From: Hirudo medicinalis
Taxonomy: Eukaryota; Annelida; Clitellata; Hirudinida; Hirudinidae
Assembly: GCA_011800805.1 (NCBI GenBank)
Contig: MPNW01000168.1
Coordinates: 184,447-248,446 of the forward strand
Reading direction: 5' to 3'
DNA: 64,000 nucleotides
Position numbers and translations under genes: made by a program. Of this stretch, positions 21,393-35,444 are shown piece after piece (position 1 is the stretch's first letter; each line of letters begins with the position of its first letter). The notes under the pieces were generated by a model that made no database searches, was not told the origin of the DNA, and saw only the letters and a list, made by a program, of their open reading frames with translations.

Positions 21393-22590
21393 GGACCGTT
21401 CATAAATTATGTCAACAAAATAGGGGTGGGGAATTTGAAAAGTTTGACAATTATTGATAAGGAGAAGGGGGAGTTTAAGATTAATTGACGTCAACAGTGT
21501 TATTTTTTTTATGAAAAAAAAAATCTAAATTTTGACAGATGGATTTACAATACTACTGTTAGTCTTTCAGTCATCATTGCTTGAACGGATTTGCAAAATC
21601 TGTAACCTCAATGTGGCTTCACAAGCAGGACCGCTGCGAGGGGGTGAAGTGCCCAAGGGCCTGGTACTTTTTAGGGGCCCGCCCGGGTTTTAAAATATTG
21701 AAATTTTACAATCATGACCTCTTTTTTTTTTCCATTACCAAATTGATATAACAGATGGACCGTGGTCGCCTACTAGGAGTCCGAAATTTCCGTCGACAGT
21801 CCTCTTCAAAAGTCATGTTAACGAAATATTTTCAACAACACCGACAATGCGATCGTGGGCATAACAAATTAACACCTGTTTATCAACAAAAAAACCTTCG
21901 GCCAAATTCGAGTGACTTCCAAACGACAGAATGAGCTGATGGCAATTATTGAACACAAGGAGCAATCTTTTTTATGAGCTGAATGGTTGATGAAGATGAT
22001 GTTGATTGTTGAGTCTTTGTACGAATGTTCCAACTTTATAAAACAGAACAGAAACTTTATTGGCAACCAAAAAACTTCGAAACCGAAACCGACTGAAATA
22101 TACCGCTAATATCTCCGAAGTACGTATTCGCCTGCAATATCGTCAAACTCGCAATCCTTCTCCAACTCTAACTTCCCGCTCCCTCGGACTGTTTTCCCCA
22201 GTCCTTTTATACTCCAATATGACGTCACAACAAAAAAATTTTTGTCTGGTTTATCAGTCCAATAAAGTGATGGAAATGATGAATCCGATACTATGTCTAT
22301 TGTTATAATAGAAGAACATTTGACTTTCCCGTGGGAAAATGATAGAAGCTGACATTAAAATATTGACAATAATATTCACTTTAACAATTATTGTATTTAC
22401 TTTATAATAAAATTGTCGCAAATTCAAAGTGTTACAAGGTACAAATTACAAAAATTGTGTAAAACATTTTTATTTGTTCAGATTTTGTACATAAATTTGA
22501 TGGTCTTTAAAAGTTTGACAATTGTTGACGAGGGGGATGTAGGGGGTTAAAAATTACCTTAAATTGTTGACATAATTAATGGACGGCCCC
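21393..22590. mobile_element. DNA transposon or two MITE copies with inverted terminal repeats
   Basis: The left end GGACCGTTCATAAATTATG and the reverse complement of the right end (GGGGCCGTCCATTAATTATG) match over about 25 bases, both continuing with TCAACAA. Inside each end AAAAGTTTGACAATT appears in the same direct orientation (about 21438 and 22507). That combination fits either one 1.2-kb element or two short related MITEs. The interior has no transposase that I recognise, and target-site duplications are ambiguous (TTTA/TAAA flanks). Confidence 0.55.
21660..21770 (+). repeat. Dispersed repeat, also at about 52905-52990
   Basis: A GC-rich start (GGGGCCCGCCCGGG) is followed by TTTTAAAATATTGAAATTTTACAATC and TTTCCATTACCAAATTG. 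The second half recurs at 52914-52975 in the same orientation with a few substitutions, next to hAT transposase remains, so both are probably pieces of one hAT-related family. Confidence 0.55.
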
Positions 22591-22671
22591 TAAACGGTTG
22601 TTACAAGTTCGAAATATATCGATTGCAATGAAGAAATTTTACTGGTATTGATGCAAAATGCAATGACGCTA

Positions 22672-22697
22672 TGAATATGGCGCTATATAAATGAACT
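22672..22697 (+). repeat. SINE family B tail fragment
   Basis: ATATGGCGCTATATAAATGAAC is identical to the tail block of the full SINE at 55736-55895 (reverse strand). Only the tail remains here. Confidence 0.6.
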
Positions 22698-22770
22698 ATA
22701 CTAATCTTTATAATCGAATTAAACTTTACGTATATTTTTATTAATATTTAGTTTACTACATTATAATGAT

Positions 22771-22891
22771 AATTGTTCATTAACGTCCGTTGCATAGCTA
22801 GATGATTAGGACGGTGCTCCCGCAACGGGATTCGAATCCGTGCTGCCATCGTGAGAGGCGGAAGTCTTAACCATTAGACCATGCGGGAGCC
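22771..22891 (-). repeat. tRNA-derived SINE, family A (second copy)
   Basis: Reverse complement of the element at 1-120: the same tRNA-like head (TCCCGCA acceptor stem, B-box GGATTCGAATCC) and the same downstream body ending in AATGAACAATT. The two copies differ by only a few bases across about 120, so insertion was relatively recent. Confidence 0.88.
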
Positions 22892-23588
22892 ACTTTTACT
22901 ACATTACTGCCTACATCACTTTTTATAGTTTTGTGGCCGGGTGATGTAATTAGCTAGCATAAAGTAATACTGCGGTTACCTCCGCGTACTTAACATCATA
23001 CCGCAATAAAACCATGCTTCAAAAACGAGGTTTATTGGATTAACTCGAATTGCATAACAGTATGAATTTGAGCATTATTAGATCACATTCTGTCAAGTGA
23101 TTACTTATGAGTTGTTGGTAAAGACGTCCTCCTTTGATGACTGCAATGTAATAAATGACAATTAAATTTTAAGTTCATTTTATTTTTATTATTTGTTGGC
23201 AGACTTATTATATTTCTATAAAATTTCATTTATGATATGTTTAGGCCATTGCTATTTTCGTAAAAGTTAAAGCCTTAAATGTTTTTTTATATATTAGCAT
23301 CTAATGATAAAAAAAGTTTGATGTTTTATTTTAAAACTGAAAACACATACATGAATGCTAAAAAAATGCATTTTGGTGGCGCAAATTAATTTTTATTTCG
23401 TTTAGGCTAAGTAAATATAAACAATGCTGTGGCCATACCGCTGCTTTTGCTGGTTTATATGCGATGTGCAAGTGCTGGTAAAGATATTTTGAAGGGTTTT
23501 TCGCAACCAGTGGAACTGATTGATGTTTGCATCTCGAGGTGCAGATTCAATATTGCCCACCCTTATGAAATTTGGGTAACAATCTGCG

Positions 23589-26500
23589 ATGGATTCTCTC
23601 AACGAATTTTGCCCTACACCAAAACGTCTAAAACCCATGGAACCAGAATCCATAGCTTGCAAGTTTTTGATTACTTTAGTCTCATTATTGTCCAATTGTT
23701 GTGATTAAGTGATTAAAATAGTAATAATGTAAGTTCTGTGAGTGAAAAAATCATCAATATCAATTAATATTTGAGAAAATATTTTCTTTTCTTGGCATCA
23801 AAGTCATCTTATACAGAATATAATATTTTTATTTTAGTGAATCAAAAGTTGTTTGATCCGATCAAAGTAATGGATAAAAATGGATTAGAAAAGATGTTAA
23901 TTTGGCAAAAAATGTTATTTTGTTAAATTTTGTCATTATTGCTAATAAGAAAGTAGTAGCGAAAGGTCATAAGACTTCACACTTTTTACACAGATATCAT
24001 TAATTATTTACATATGCATTAACAAAAGGGCATTTAGGCCACTAACACCATTTGGGTTAACAAAGGAAAAATTATATATTTGTTCAGAATGAAATGATAT
24101 TTAAAAAGATATTTTTAAGTATATGGCAAGGATTTTTTAAACTGGAATATTAATAGCGTATTTAACATTTGCTCAATGTCTTATTCAGATTACTGGTTAT
24201 TTTAAGTCAGTTAGTTATGCAAAATCTTATTTTCTAATTTGTTTGTAAGAAAGAAAAAGTCTTGGGCAGGTGGTTTGTTCTTAAATATTGTATTATAATA
24301 TTTTTAACATACTCGGAGCTGCCACTTCAATTAATAATTTATTTTAGCTATTAATTGTCGGAATAATTATTGGGAACTACTTGCTGCATTGAAACTTGAT
24401 GGCACATATCCAACACCAAACAAAAATTAAGATTGTTGTTATCATAACAAGCCTGTCTTTCTTTGGCTTTAATCCTCCATGTTCTAAAATTAGAAAATAT
24501 TTCTACATTTTCTGAACATTTTGAGATTTCATAGAAATCTTTTTTTTTGGAGTTGCATATTTTGTTGCTGACATTCTTAACAGAGATGTTTCTAGTATTT
24601 ACACGATTTGAAGTTTCAATTAAATTGCAAGTCACTGTGAGACTCTATTATTCTATGGTTTCCGATAGCTAAAGTTCAATGTGATGTGTCAATTGAACAC
24701 CGGAATTGCAATGTACCCTGCATGGCTAAAAATATTGCATTCATAAAATGTATTTGAAAAATGTTGCAAACAATTAATTGGAAGAACATAATTATGGGAT
24801 TCATAAAGGTGTAAGTCCCGGTTAAGTATAAGTAAATTATATATTATTTATGTAATTGTTTATTTTTAAAGGCATAAATAGCAGCGAGCTTGTTGTTGGG
24901 TGCATTCTTTGATCCACATTTGGATAAATTTTGAAAGCAATAATTTTAGAAACATTACAAAACCTCAACCTTATGCTTGAGGACTGCAACTTATTCAAGG
25001 TGCAGCTGCTTCTAATGCCTCAATCATAAATAGCCATGTTCTGATGGCACTTTAAAAATCTTGGTGATGCAATTTTAGGTGGATTTTTATCATTTTATTT
25101 TAATTTTGAATGCCATCACCTTTGTTTAACCTCGTCGGTATATTTTTATAATTTGATCGAGATGGTCTGATTTAAACCTCAGATAAAGACATCGCAAAGT
25201 TGACTTCGTGTTGCATCACGACAACAACATATTGTCTCGGTTCCAATTTTATGCGATCAATTTTATTTCAGGTGGTTGGGATGCTGTAAATGCAAATGAT
25301 CTGAATGCAGAGTTACCTGAAGAACTGAGAGATATTTCATCAAATGAATGTGAGATTTTTTTGCCACAAAATAAGTTGAAAAGTTTTGCAGAAAGTTGAT
25401 CTTGTTGCCTCAGCTTTATTAACTGGAACAATTTAAAATAATTTTGTTAAATTAATCAGATGTTTGTTATTTTTTTAAATTGCAGAATCAGAATCACAAT
25501 GTTTCAATTTTACCATTTTAAAGAATGTTAATTTATTAATATTAATGTTTAATGAAATATATTTAGTTTGTTAAAGTGTATTTTTTGTCAAGGTAGTAAG
25601 TAACATGTAGGTAACAGTGATAACTAGTTGAATATGGACAACACAATCTTCTAGAAATATGAGAATATACTTGTAATAAGATTATTGCTTGCAGGCTTCC
25701 AATCTTTCGGAAACCAGGGTATTCGAGTTCCTTATTTTCAAAGTGATTATTTCAGTCTACAACTTCCTAATGTTGAACATGAAGGTCCAATCAACAGACT
25801 GCAGGTACAATTCTGAATGTTTATTATATTAAATGCTACTTCCAATATTAATTAACAAAAGGATGTAACAGCAGCAATAATAAGCTCATAATTTATTGAT
25901 TCAGGTGACTCTTCCATTTGCTGGTCAACAATTGAACAGTAATCAAAGTGTCAACCTTCTCTATTCTAAAGATGTAAAATCAGATGAATTGTCAGGACAT
26001 TCCACATTTCCTTCTGAATGCACAAATATCCTTCAAAGAAGTATGGGCAGTGTTATTTACAGCCAACCTGCCATTGATGTTAAACGAGATTTCAAACTTC
26101 TATCTTCAACCTCCTTAATTCCTCAAAAGTTTGAATCTGAGAGACAGCTTACCATGACACCATTAATCTTTCAAATGCAACAATCTTCGCAGACAACATT
26201 TGCATCTTCGCAAAATGATTCCAATTATTTCCTGGTCCAAAGTGGCACTCAAAAGTTGAAGACGACTTTGCCTCAGACATTACCATCGGATGAAAATAAG
26301 CCAATCGATGTTCCATTAGAATCCTCATTGGTACAAAATAGGTGTCTTATTCAAAAGCAACTTATTCTCCTCCTTCATGCCAATAAATGTCAAAAGGGAA
26401 GGGATGGCTTTCAGTCGGCAGGCTCCTTTTGTAACATTCCCCAGTGTCAAACCATGAAGGATGTCTTGAAGCACCTTGCTGATTGTAAAGAAGACAACTG

Positions 26501-29500
26501 CACATTTTCTTACTGTGCATCCTCAAGACAAATAATCAAACACTGGAAGCAATGCTCGAACAATCAATGTGCAGTCTGTCAGCCTCTGAAACTTGCCTGT
26601 GAAAAAAAGAATGCATCTTTACTCTCTAAGAATTTAACCACAGCTTCAACTCTTCCTCCGAGATCATCTTTTGTCCGGCTTGGAGATTCTGCCGGCCTCC
26701 CAACAAACACGTATTCTCTGGGCATTAACTTGAGATCAACTGCAGTTGGAACCTCAAGCCAATGCCTGGAGAATGCTGGAAAGGATGTAATTTTAAATGT
26801 ATTTCCATCTGATAAAAATGACTGGCATCAGAGTTTCGGTAAAGAAATGAGAGACAGTGTGGTTTATAAGCTCATGAAATGCTTGTACCCTTCTTGTGGT
26901 AGCTTGAGCCTGAATGAGTTGACAAACATCATTCTAAGCATAAAGAAGTTGGAAAGTGGAGTATTTGAGAAGGCATCTTCCAAAGAGGAATATTACAACA
27001 TTCTTTCAGCTAAAATACAAGCTATCAAAATTGACAGTGACAAACAGCAAAGAGAAACTTCAAAGATTTTTCTTCAGAAAAGTAATTGTCACAAAAAAAA
27101 AATTATATTTATATTTTTTAAAGATTTCTTTAATTACTGCTTTGAAATATTGTTAAAAGTTTTGACCGCATCTGTAAAAATTTGTACATAAAAATTAAAA
27201 GGCACTCATGAAATTCAAACAAGTTCCCCCTTCCTTCGAGTTGCTGACACTCAGTTCAAGTCTAAAACCCAAGGAGTTGCCAGAGAAACAGGTGGAGATC
27301 TGAGAGAGATGCCTCTTTCAAACTATGATACAAGCACTGGATGCACTTCAGATAGTACCGTCTCAACTAAATTGGTAAGCTTCTCAAAGGAAATGTCTTA
27401 CTCAGAAGAATTGAATCCAAATGGTGGGGTGTCTTCTTCCCTGAGCATCCAGGAAGCTGTCAAAACAACAAAAGAAGCGACAGATTCATTGGTTGGCAGT
27501 TCGTCCGACATCATCGTGTCTACTTCCTCAAATTTTAAAGGTTTCCGAATGATGATGAAAATATGCTGATAAATTTTTTTATAAATATGATTTCTTACAA
27601 TGAATAATTTGGTGTATTGTAAAATGTAGTTTGCGACAACTTATTTTATCGTTTGTTCTTTAGTATGGAGAAAAGATGAACTGAGATCTTTCCTATTGCC
27701 GATTTTGATGGAACTCTACCGCACAGAGCCCGAGTCACTTCCATTCAGACAACCCGTTGATCCAGTTTTGGAGGGTGTACCAGAATATTTAGAAGTCATT
27801 AAGAAGCCAATGGATCTATCAACAATTAAAAACAAACTGGAAAATGGAGTTTACGATCAACCCTGGGCTTTCATTGACGACATGTGGCAGATTTTTGAGA
27901 ATGCCTGGATGTTCAACAAAAAGGGCTCGAGAGTTCACAGGTACTGCACCAAGCTCTCCGAGATCTTTGATCCATTGGTGAACGTGCTCATGAAGAAACT
28001 CGGATATTGTTGCGGACACAAGTACATGTACACTCCCATCGTGCTGGTTTGCTATGGGAAGTACATGTGTAACATTCCAATCAACACAGTTTACTATACT
28101 TACCAAAACAGATTTTCATACTGCGAGAACTGTTTCAACAGCATTCCTGGGGATTTCATCGATTTGAACGAAGAACCTGGACAATCAACGAGATTAATGA
28201 AAAGTTATTTTGTGAAGATGAAAAATGGAGAATTTGAATATGAAAAATTGATAGAATGCCCCAGCTGTGGGAAAAAGCAACACCCTGTTTGTTGCATGCA
28301 CCTGGAACAGTTCAGATCAGGAAGCCTCAAGTGTCCATCATGCACAAAAGATGAAAGCATATCTGGGGGAATTGAAAATAAATACAGTGCTAAAAAACTA
28401 CCCCAAACCTACCTGAGTTCCTACCTTGAGTCCAGGGTAAATTTGTTTATCAAGAAAAGTGGATGTGATTTCAGAGAGGTCGTCATAAGAGTTTTATCGT
28501 GCTCCGAGAAAAACATTGAGGTCAAGCAGGGCATGAGGAAAGCTTATTTCAAAGAAAACAAAAATGATGTCGCACAATTTCCTTACGTCAGCAAGGCAAT
28601 ATTTGCATTCATGGAGGATGGCGGAGCTGAAGTGTGTTTCTTTGGGATGCACGTTCATGAATACGATTCCAGTTGTCCTCATCCAAATTCAAGGTTTATG
28701 AAGATGAATTTGTTAATCACATTGGATATATTGATTTACTTTTAATAATTAATTTTATTAACAAAATTTAAATTTGTCCTCTCAGACGAGTGTACATTGC
28801 TTACATGGACAGCGTAAATTTTTTTCATCCTCGACATCTGAGGACCTCTGTGTACCATGAACTTCTGATTGGCTACTTGGATTATGTCAAGAAAATTGGG
28901 TAAATAAAGATTAAATGATAATTCCTCAATAATCTTAATACCTATTAATTTATTTACCACTTAGATATGCTCATGCCCACATATGGGTGTGCCCACCAAG
29001 TGAAGGGGATGATTATATTTTCAACTGCCATCCCCCAAACATGAGAATACCCAAGCAGAAGAGATTGCAGGATTGGTACAAAAAGCTTCTCGACAAAGCT
29101 CTTTCAGAAAATGTAATTTATGGTTACAAGGTGAGTTCCTGTTTCCCAAATTAATTGCAAAAGATATCATACTCGAATGTGTAACACAAAGTATCAAAAA
29201 ATATGAATGTTGTTAATTATAAAGTCTTACTTTGTCTAGATTGTATCATTCATTTATTAATAGTAATAGTTTGAATGGAGCTTAGCAAGCAGGTGTTTTG
29301 CCTCTCCATAGGTTTATGGTTCAAACCTAATTAACATTAGCTAAATAATTTGTATTTGAATCGCTCAAACAACTCTCAAAGGTATTTATTGGATTCGATA
29401 AGCTTAATTTTAGAGAATTGAGTTCAAGGCATAAAAGGCTTGTTTGTAACTCTTATAATAACCTATACTTTTAAAAAATTGTTAAAAATTTATGTTTTCA

Positions 29501-32500
29501 TTTCTCCCACACAGATAATTATTTATTGTTTAGAACAGTAATTGCACTAAATAATAATTACATACTAATGATAACTAATGCAGAGACATACATTTTTGCA
29601 GGATCTCCTGAGGGACCTCAAAGATCGAAGTGTAACCAGTGTCACTGAGATCCCCTACTTTGACGGTGATTACTGGCCAAGCATTCTGGAAGAATATTTG
29701 AAAGAATCAGAAGAGTTTTTTGAGGCTCAAATCTGCAGAAATGATGATTGTTATGATGATATAGATTATTTTGAAGTGGAGAGTGAAGGATCAAGCAAAA
29801 TGACTGAAGTCAGAAATTTGGTTTAATGAATCAAAAAGCTTTAATTCAGAATATTTGAAATTAATTCAATCATTTCTAACTTATGACTTCAGCTTGAGGC
29901 AAAAAAGAAGTTCCAAAAGGGTATTGATGGCAAGAAGAAAAAAGTAAGAAATAAGCCTCTCCGGAGACAGCCAAAAAAAGCTAGCGGAGAATTTAGGGAC
30001 GTCATGACTAGGGTTGTTGCCAGTCTTGAAAAGCTGAAGGAGGTGACGTTTCGTTTTCTGCCAGATATTTCAATTTATTTTAAGTTTTTATTCTTGAATT
30101 TTAGGGGTTTTTTGTGGTAAATTTGCATCCACCAGAATCAGAGGGATCACTGCCAGAAATAAAAGATCCCGATCAGTGCATACTCAATGATCTCATGGAT
30201 GGCAGAGACTCCTTCCTCACACTTGCAAGAGAGAAACATTTTGAGTTTTCATCTCTTAGAAGAGCCAAACATTCCACTATGGCATTGCTCTACGAACTTC
30301 ACACTCATGGCAAAATTAATTTCACTTGCAGTTGCAATGCTTGCAAAGCGATCATAGACAATCACTACCACTGCAATGTCTGCCCTGTAAGTTTATCATA
30401 ATTTAATGATTGATTGCTATTGATCATATTTACTGAACATAAGTTTGGTTTACAGGATTTTGATCTTTGTGAAACTTGCTATAATCTTGAAGGTCATGAG
30501 CATGCAATGGAAAAATTTATGGAGATTTATGATAAGAAATGCGAAGAAAATATCTCTATAACAAGTCGCAACAGCAAGAATGCTGCCATGGCTAGAGAAA
30601 TGGCTCTTCTGATACACGTATTCCAGTGCCAGAACGTGATGTGTCAAACTTCTGGTTGTCAGAAAATGAAATCCATCCTTCATCATGTGAAGGCTTGCAA
30701 ACTGAAAAATGAAAAAACTTGCACAACCTGTCGACACTTCTTGGCACTTTGCTGTTGCCATGCAAAACGATGTAGCAATGCAAATTGTTTCATTCCTCTC
30801 TGTGAAGCTATCAAGCAGAGGTTCTTGCTGCAGAAAAAACTGCAAGGTAAAATGTTGAAGCGACGAATGGCCTCCCTGAGACGAGATGTTGGTTTTTCTC
30901 ATGATTATTATGGAACTTTAAGTTCAGATACTCACAAAGATCAGAGTCTGGCAAATCCCTTGAGTACTGACAGAGTTGATTTTCAGCATAAAAGTTCATT
31001 CAATGGAAATAAAATTAAGAAGCTTCCAGATAAAGAAACTACAAAGGATTTGACAACTTCATCATCTCAGACGCACCGTAATAATGCCGTCAATGCACCA
31101 GAGACGTCCGATGGCAATTACATTGCAAGCAATGTCACACCACAAATTGAAACTCCATCGCCCCATGCAATGCTTTTAATAAATCCTAATCTCAGCACCG
31201 TTCGAGGAGACAATCAGGTAATGAACTCCACAAACCCTACCCATCCCATCAGGCTTCAACTGCAATCTAACCATTGTTTGCTTACGAATGCTCAAGGAGA
31301 GATTCTAGGAGTTGTGCAAATGCCAACAATTCAAAATCAACACCTGGTAAACATCAATCCATCTCAGGCATCTCAGACCATCACCTCTTCAATTTCATCT
31401 TCACAAACATCTAACATGGCAGCCATGAGTAAGTCATCAAATCTTTCTGAGGAGTATCTATCTCATTTCCAAACTCAAGTCAATCAAGGAGGTTTACAGG
31501 TATCATAGCTATGAAGGAAATTGTAGCTTGAATTGATATTACAAGTCATACTCTGGTGATAAATAATAACTATATTAATAATTTACAATTTAATTATAAC
31601 CTTTCTTGTAAAAAATTAAACTTCTTATAACGTCAAACAAAACAAGGTTGGTGCCGTGAGTATCATAATAGATAGGAAATTTAGGTCTTCGATTTTTTAT
31701 TTATTTTCTAGTTTCAATCTGATATTTCTATCTTCACAGCAGTTAGAAGCCGAGAGAAGTAAGGGAGAGAAAAGCGTAACGACGCATGCTTCAAGGAGCT
31801 CAACATCAGCTTTGTTGACTCTTTACAAAACATTGAAATCTTCCCCACTCCAACAGCATCAACAGCTTTTAAACATCTTGATGAATGACCCTCTTAAGCT
31901 TGCCAAAGTGATAAAACAGGTGAGGTTTTCTTGAGTTAATAATTCACTTCTTGGTTTTTATAATTGGTTGATAATCATCAGAAACAGGCAAATAAAAGAG
32001 ATGCACAAAAAAGCTTTCTATCAACTTCCAGCAGCAGCATCCCAACATTGCCTAAACTAGTTACCATCAGTACTGTCAGCAATCTCTCTACCTCAGGTTA
32101 CATCAATTCTCAAATCCATCTGGAAACACAACCTCCACTTTCCAGTGCCACCTGTACCATACCTTATTATCCTTCAAAGAATGAAATTTGTGAACAAACC
32201 TCACTAGGACAACATTCCCACAACTTGATTTTTGCTCCTGCAAATGTTATTCCATCACTTAATTCTTCTCTTTTGCAAGGCAGGAAATTATCGAATAGTT
32301 TTGAAGTTAGTGAGAAAATTATTGAACCCCATTGTTTTGGAAATAAATTTACCATTGAAAACAAAATTCACCAAGTCGGACTGCAGCCTCAAACAGTTAT
32401 TCCAAGCATGTCTCCTTTGTCTTCAACAATGACAAATGATAATCTTGAGGTTATCAGTTTTACAGAAATCCCAACTCCGCAGAAGTCCTCGGACATCCAA

Positions 32501-32935
32501 CAATTTCATAAAATCATGCATCAGGACTCATCTTTCAACCTGCAGGAAGTTCTTAATCAGAAATCACTTGCCAAAAGATTTCCAGAACAGAAATCACAAA
32601 GATGTGTTTCTGTTTCCTCTGACGTGATTGAGAAGCTTCTTATTATGAAAGAATTGCAGCCACAAGCAGCCAGTCTTCCAGCCAGCCAGCTCGACAAGAG
32701 GCCAGTAAAAAGTTTCTCCTGTGTGAAATCAAATCCGGCAGCATCGCACGTTGGCAATGTCACCGAACATCATCCGAGCTCGACGTGGATTAAAAATGTG
32801 ATGTTGTCGAGTCAATTTCCATGCAACATTGAGATTCTTTGCGATAACTCGAGTTTCGAGAAACAATCAGAAGATAGTCAGATGATAGATGGTTCGCTTC
32901 AGGATCAACTTTCTCGATATGCTGAAGAGCTCTGA
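23589..32935 (+). CDS. CREBBP: CBP/p300 histone acetyltransferase
   Basis: Lysine acetyltransferase and coactivator. Exons: 23589 onward (start MDSLNEF, then TPKRLKP, like the CBP N-terminal basic motif; its end is uncertain), 25272-25349, 25695-25804, 25905-27081, 27202-27540, 27664-28693, 28786-28899, 28965-29130, 29602-29820, 29893-30042, 30105-30386, 30456-31499, 31740-31919, 31982-32935. About 1,980 residues; human CBP has 2,442. Domains: TAZ1 (about 26335-26610), KIX (26820-27060), bromodomain (27670-27995), RING/PHD (28000-28350), HAT (28380-30300), ZZ (30320-30520), TAZ2 (30590-30850), NCBD (31785-31919). The HAT keeps [13 protein letters not shown] and DWYKKLL, containing the tryptophan and tyrosine equivalent to p300 W1436 and Y1467, and a lysine-rich loop (29893-29990). 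The junction before 27202 has a weak acceptor, and the exon end at 29820 could be 29808. It could equally be called p300. Confidence 0.95.
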
Positions 32936-35340
32936 GTAGCTTCCGCTGATCTTCCAGGAAGGGAATTTTGGATTGTTTCTGTGTATTTTTATGCATCTTC
33001 TCCAGCTACATCTAGTTTGAAGTATTTAATTTCTTTTTGAATATGGGTTATTTTTGTATCATTAGTGCAGGAAGTTTGTTTTATTTTAGAATTTTGGTTT
33101 TGCTCTAACTCCAGAGCTGATTTATAATGCCAATGTTGAATTTTGTCACAACCTTTTTATTTTCATGTCTGTCTACAAGTCATTTGTCGAACCCCTTTAT
33201 CTGGTTTTACAGGTATCATTTTATGCACTTTGATTCAGTTGATAGTTTGCTATTTAAATATTCTAAGTCATATATTTATTGATATGACTTCCATCAAAAC
33301 CCATGCTTGGCTGATCTCAATAAAACAAGCAATAAAATGTCTCTCTAAGAAATATGCCTTTTGTTTGCAAAAAAAGGGAGAATTGCATCATTAGTTCACC
33401 ATTTTGAAAATTCCTTTTAAAGATTCGTGGTCGAACATTAGTAGTCTCGGCCATAAAACTTTTGACATTTGCATGCAACAAAGGATTTTACTGATTAATT
33501 ATATCAGAATTTCCACTTTCTTTTTAAAAGTTAGTTTACTTTATGTTTGTATTCATTTCACTTGATATTTTCAGAAAACACCACCTTAGATTTGAATTTA
33601 CTTTGAATAGACACTTTTGATTTGTTAACGAGACATATCTACGTTTAAGTCAGACCATGTTCATCACATGTTTTACGAGTTCTCTATTTAATCTTAGCAT
33701 TTGAAGCTTCAGAAAATTTTCTCATAAGATGTTAAAAATTCATTAGGAAAACTTTAATTGTTTATCTGCTAAAGAAAAATATATAACCATTTTGTATTAT
33801 TTGAACTCTGTTTTTTTTTTTTTTTATTGCCTGACCTTGCATCAGGGTCCTCCAAAGTGTGGCCCATGACAAAAAAGATGAAACTGGGAAAAAATTTAAT
33901 ATGGTAAACATGTGCACTGAAATCTGACAAGTAGTAAAAGTACCCAAAATACTTCTGAGCACTTAAATTAAATGACTACATAGCCAGAGCTTAGTTTCCA
34001 GACCTTAAGATAGGTCTTATTATGCTCCAGTTACTTAGCTTTGAGGAAGTCCTGGCTCAATATTTTCTAGCTTGAAAAGTGAGTTTGAAATATTCTTAAA
34101 TAAAAAGAACTGTCCCCTGGTGTTGCTCACAGACAATGAATGGCTCTGGAAATTAGCCTTTTTATCAGCTCTAATTATGCATCTTAGTGATTTCAATTTT
34201 TGAATGCAGAGTTGAATTGCACACTTTGATTTTTACACCAAGGTGAAAGCTTCTTTGAGAATCAGTTATCAAGAAGCTGGAATACACTATCAAATTGGTG
34301 ACTATAAGGTGCTCTTGATACTACCTGAATCTAATTGATATACGTAGTACTGTTTCAAATAGAGGTGTTGAGCATTTTAGAAATTCTACTAGATGAAGTG
34401 ATATCTCATCTATTAGACTTATGAACATGGAGGTGGCATAAGTTGCTGACGACTATGATGATGATGACGATGGTAATAGTAATAGTTAACTTATAGGTGC
34501 ATGGCATCAGAGGCGTCCAAGTTTTGTTTATTTATGTGTACAATAAATTCCTTGAAGTCACCCACTGCGTTTTTAAAAATCCTTTGCTCCATAGTGTTTA
34601 ACGTTCTCTTTGGTTTTGTCCAGCAAACACAGAGGGACGGGTCCCCGGCTGCCCGTTTGTCCCAGCTCAACGGTTTTTGGCAGCGCAAAATTTAGGGTTA
34701 GAGACGTCACCAGTAAGGAAAGGAAGCTCGTTAATGAGTGATTATGATTTATCATTGAACTCTCAAGGGCCCCTCGCATAGCCCAGTTGCAATGTAATGT
34801 GTGAGTTTATGTTATAATAGATAATCCCAATGGAGGGACCAATATACAGAACACAACTTGGAGAATCGTGAAATATGTAATGACGGATGACATGGCACTA
34901 CAACATAATCTGACGGGCAGTAAGGCAAAAAGGTCTTTGTGCAATCGGACATGATGAATGTAGTGTTTGTTTAGTCATTTGGCTTCCATTTTATAAATTT
35001 TTAGATTAACAGTGTGTGCTGTTGTTGCTATACATTGAATGTTAATTTATTTATCTTTTTTTTTTATAAACTATTACTAAGATATTAACAGTATTATAAT
35101 TCTTTTAATCTGGAAAATTTCAGATGTAGTAAAAAAAAAACCCAAACACATCAGCTGCCACCATGCATGATTTTGAGATTGAACTTTGCAAGTGGTTTGG
35201 AAATGCTAGACAGAGGAGCTGGCAGTCGAAAAAGAAAACAAACTTGACTTATTAACATAATTGATTTTTTATAACATGATCATTTAAAACATTTTATTTT
35301 TTATATCAAAAATAATGTAATAAACCACTTTTGTGCTTTT

Positions 35341-35420
35341 CAAATATATATATATAATGTATATATAGGCATATATATTTTTGAAAAATATATATACATA
35401 TGTATATACATTTATATGAT
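35341..35420. repeat. AT-dinucleotide microsatellite
   Basis: Alternating AT with TATATA/CATATA interruptions and a roughly palindromic centre. It directly precedes the GC-rich island. No other function is apparent. Confidence 0.8.
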
Positions 35421-35444
35421 GATAGGCAACAATATGATGATTAA

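Larger units (their letters stand above)
21082..23588. other. Intergenic region rich in repeats between tetraspanin and CBP
   Basis: It includes the tetraspanin 3' region (AATAAA near 21342), an inverted-terminal-repeat pair (21393-22590), a stretch near 21660-21770 that recurs at about 52905-52990, a SINE tail (22672-22697) and a SINE (22771-22891). About 22900-23588 shows no repeat I recognise and should contain the CBP promoter. Confidence 0.6.

Noticed and set aside
23402..23695. A 97-codon minus-strand frame
   Set aside because: It overlaps the proposed first CBP exon on the other strand, which shows a CBP-like start; no domain is seen in the minus frame.
30450..30902. A 150-codon minus-strand frame
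   Set aside because: Antisense to the ZZ and TAZ2 exon of CBP, whose cysteine and histidine pattern is unmistakable.
34491..34779. Open frames in a locally GC-rich stretch as a gene
   Set aside because: No recognised family, no splice context and frames open on both strands; more likely unclassified repeat sequence.
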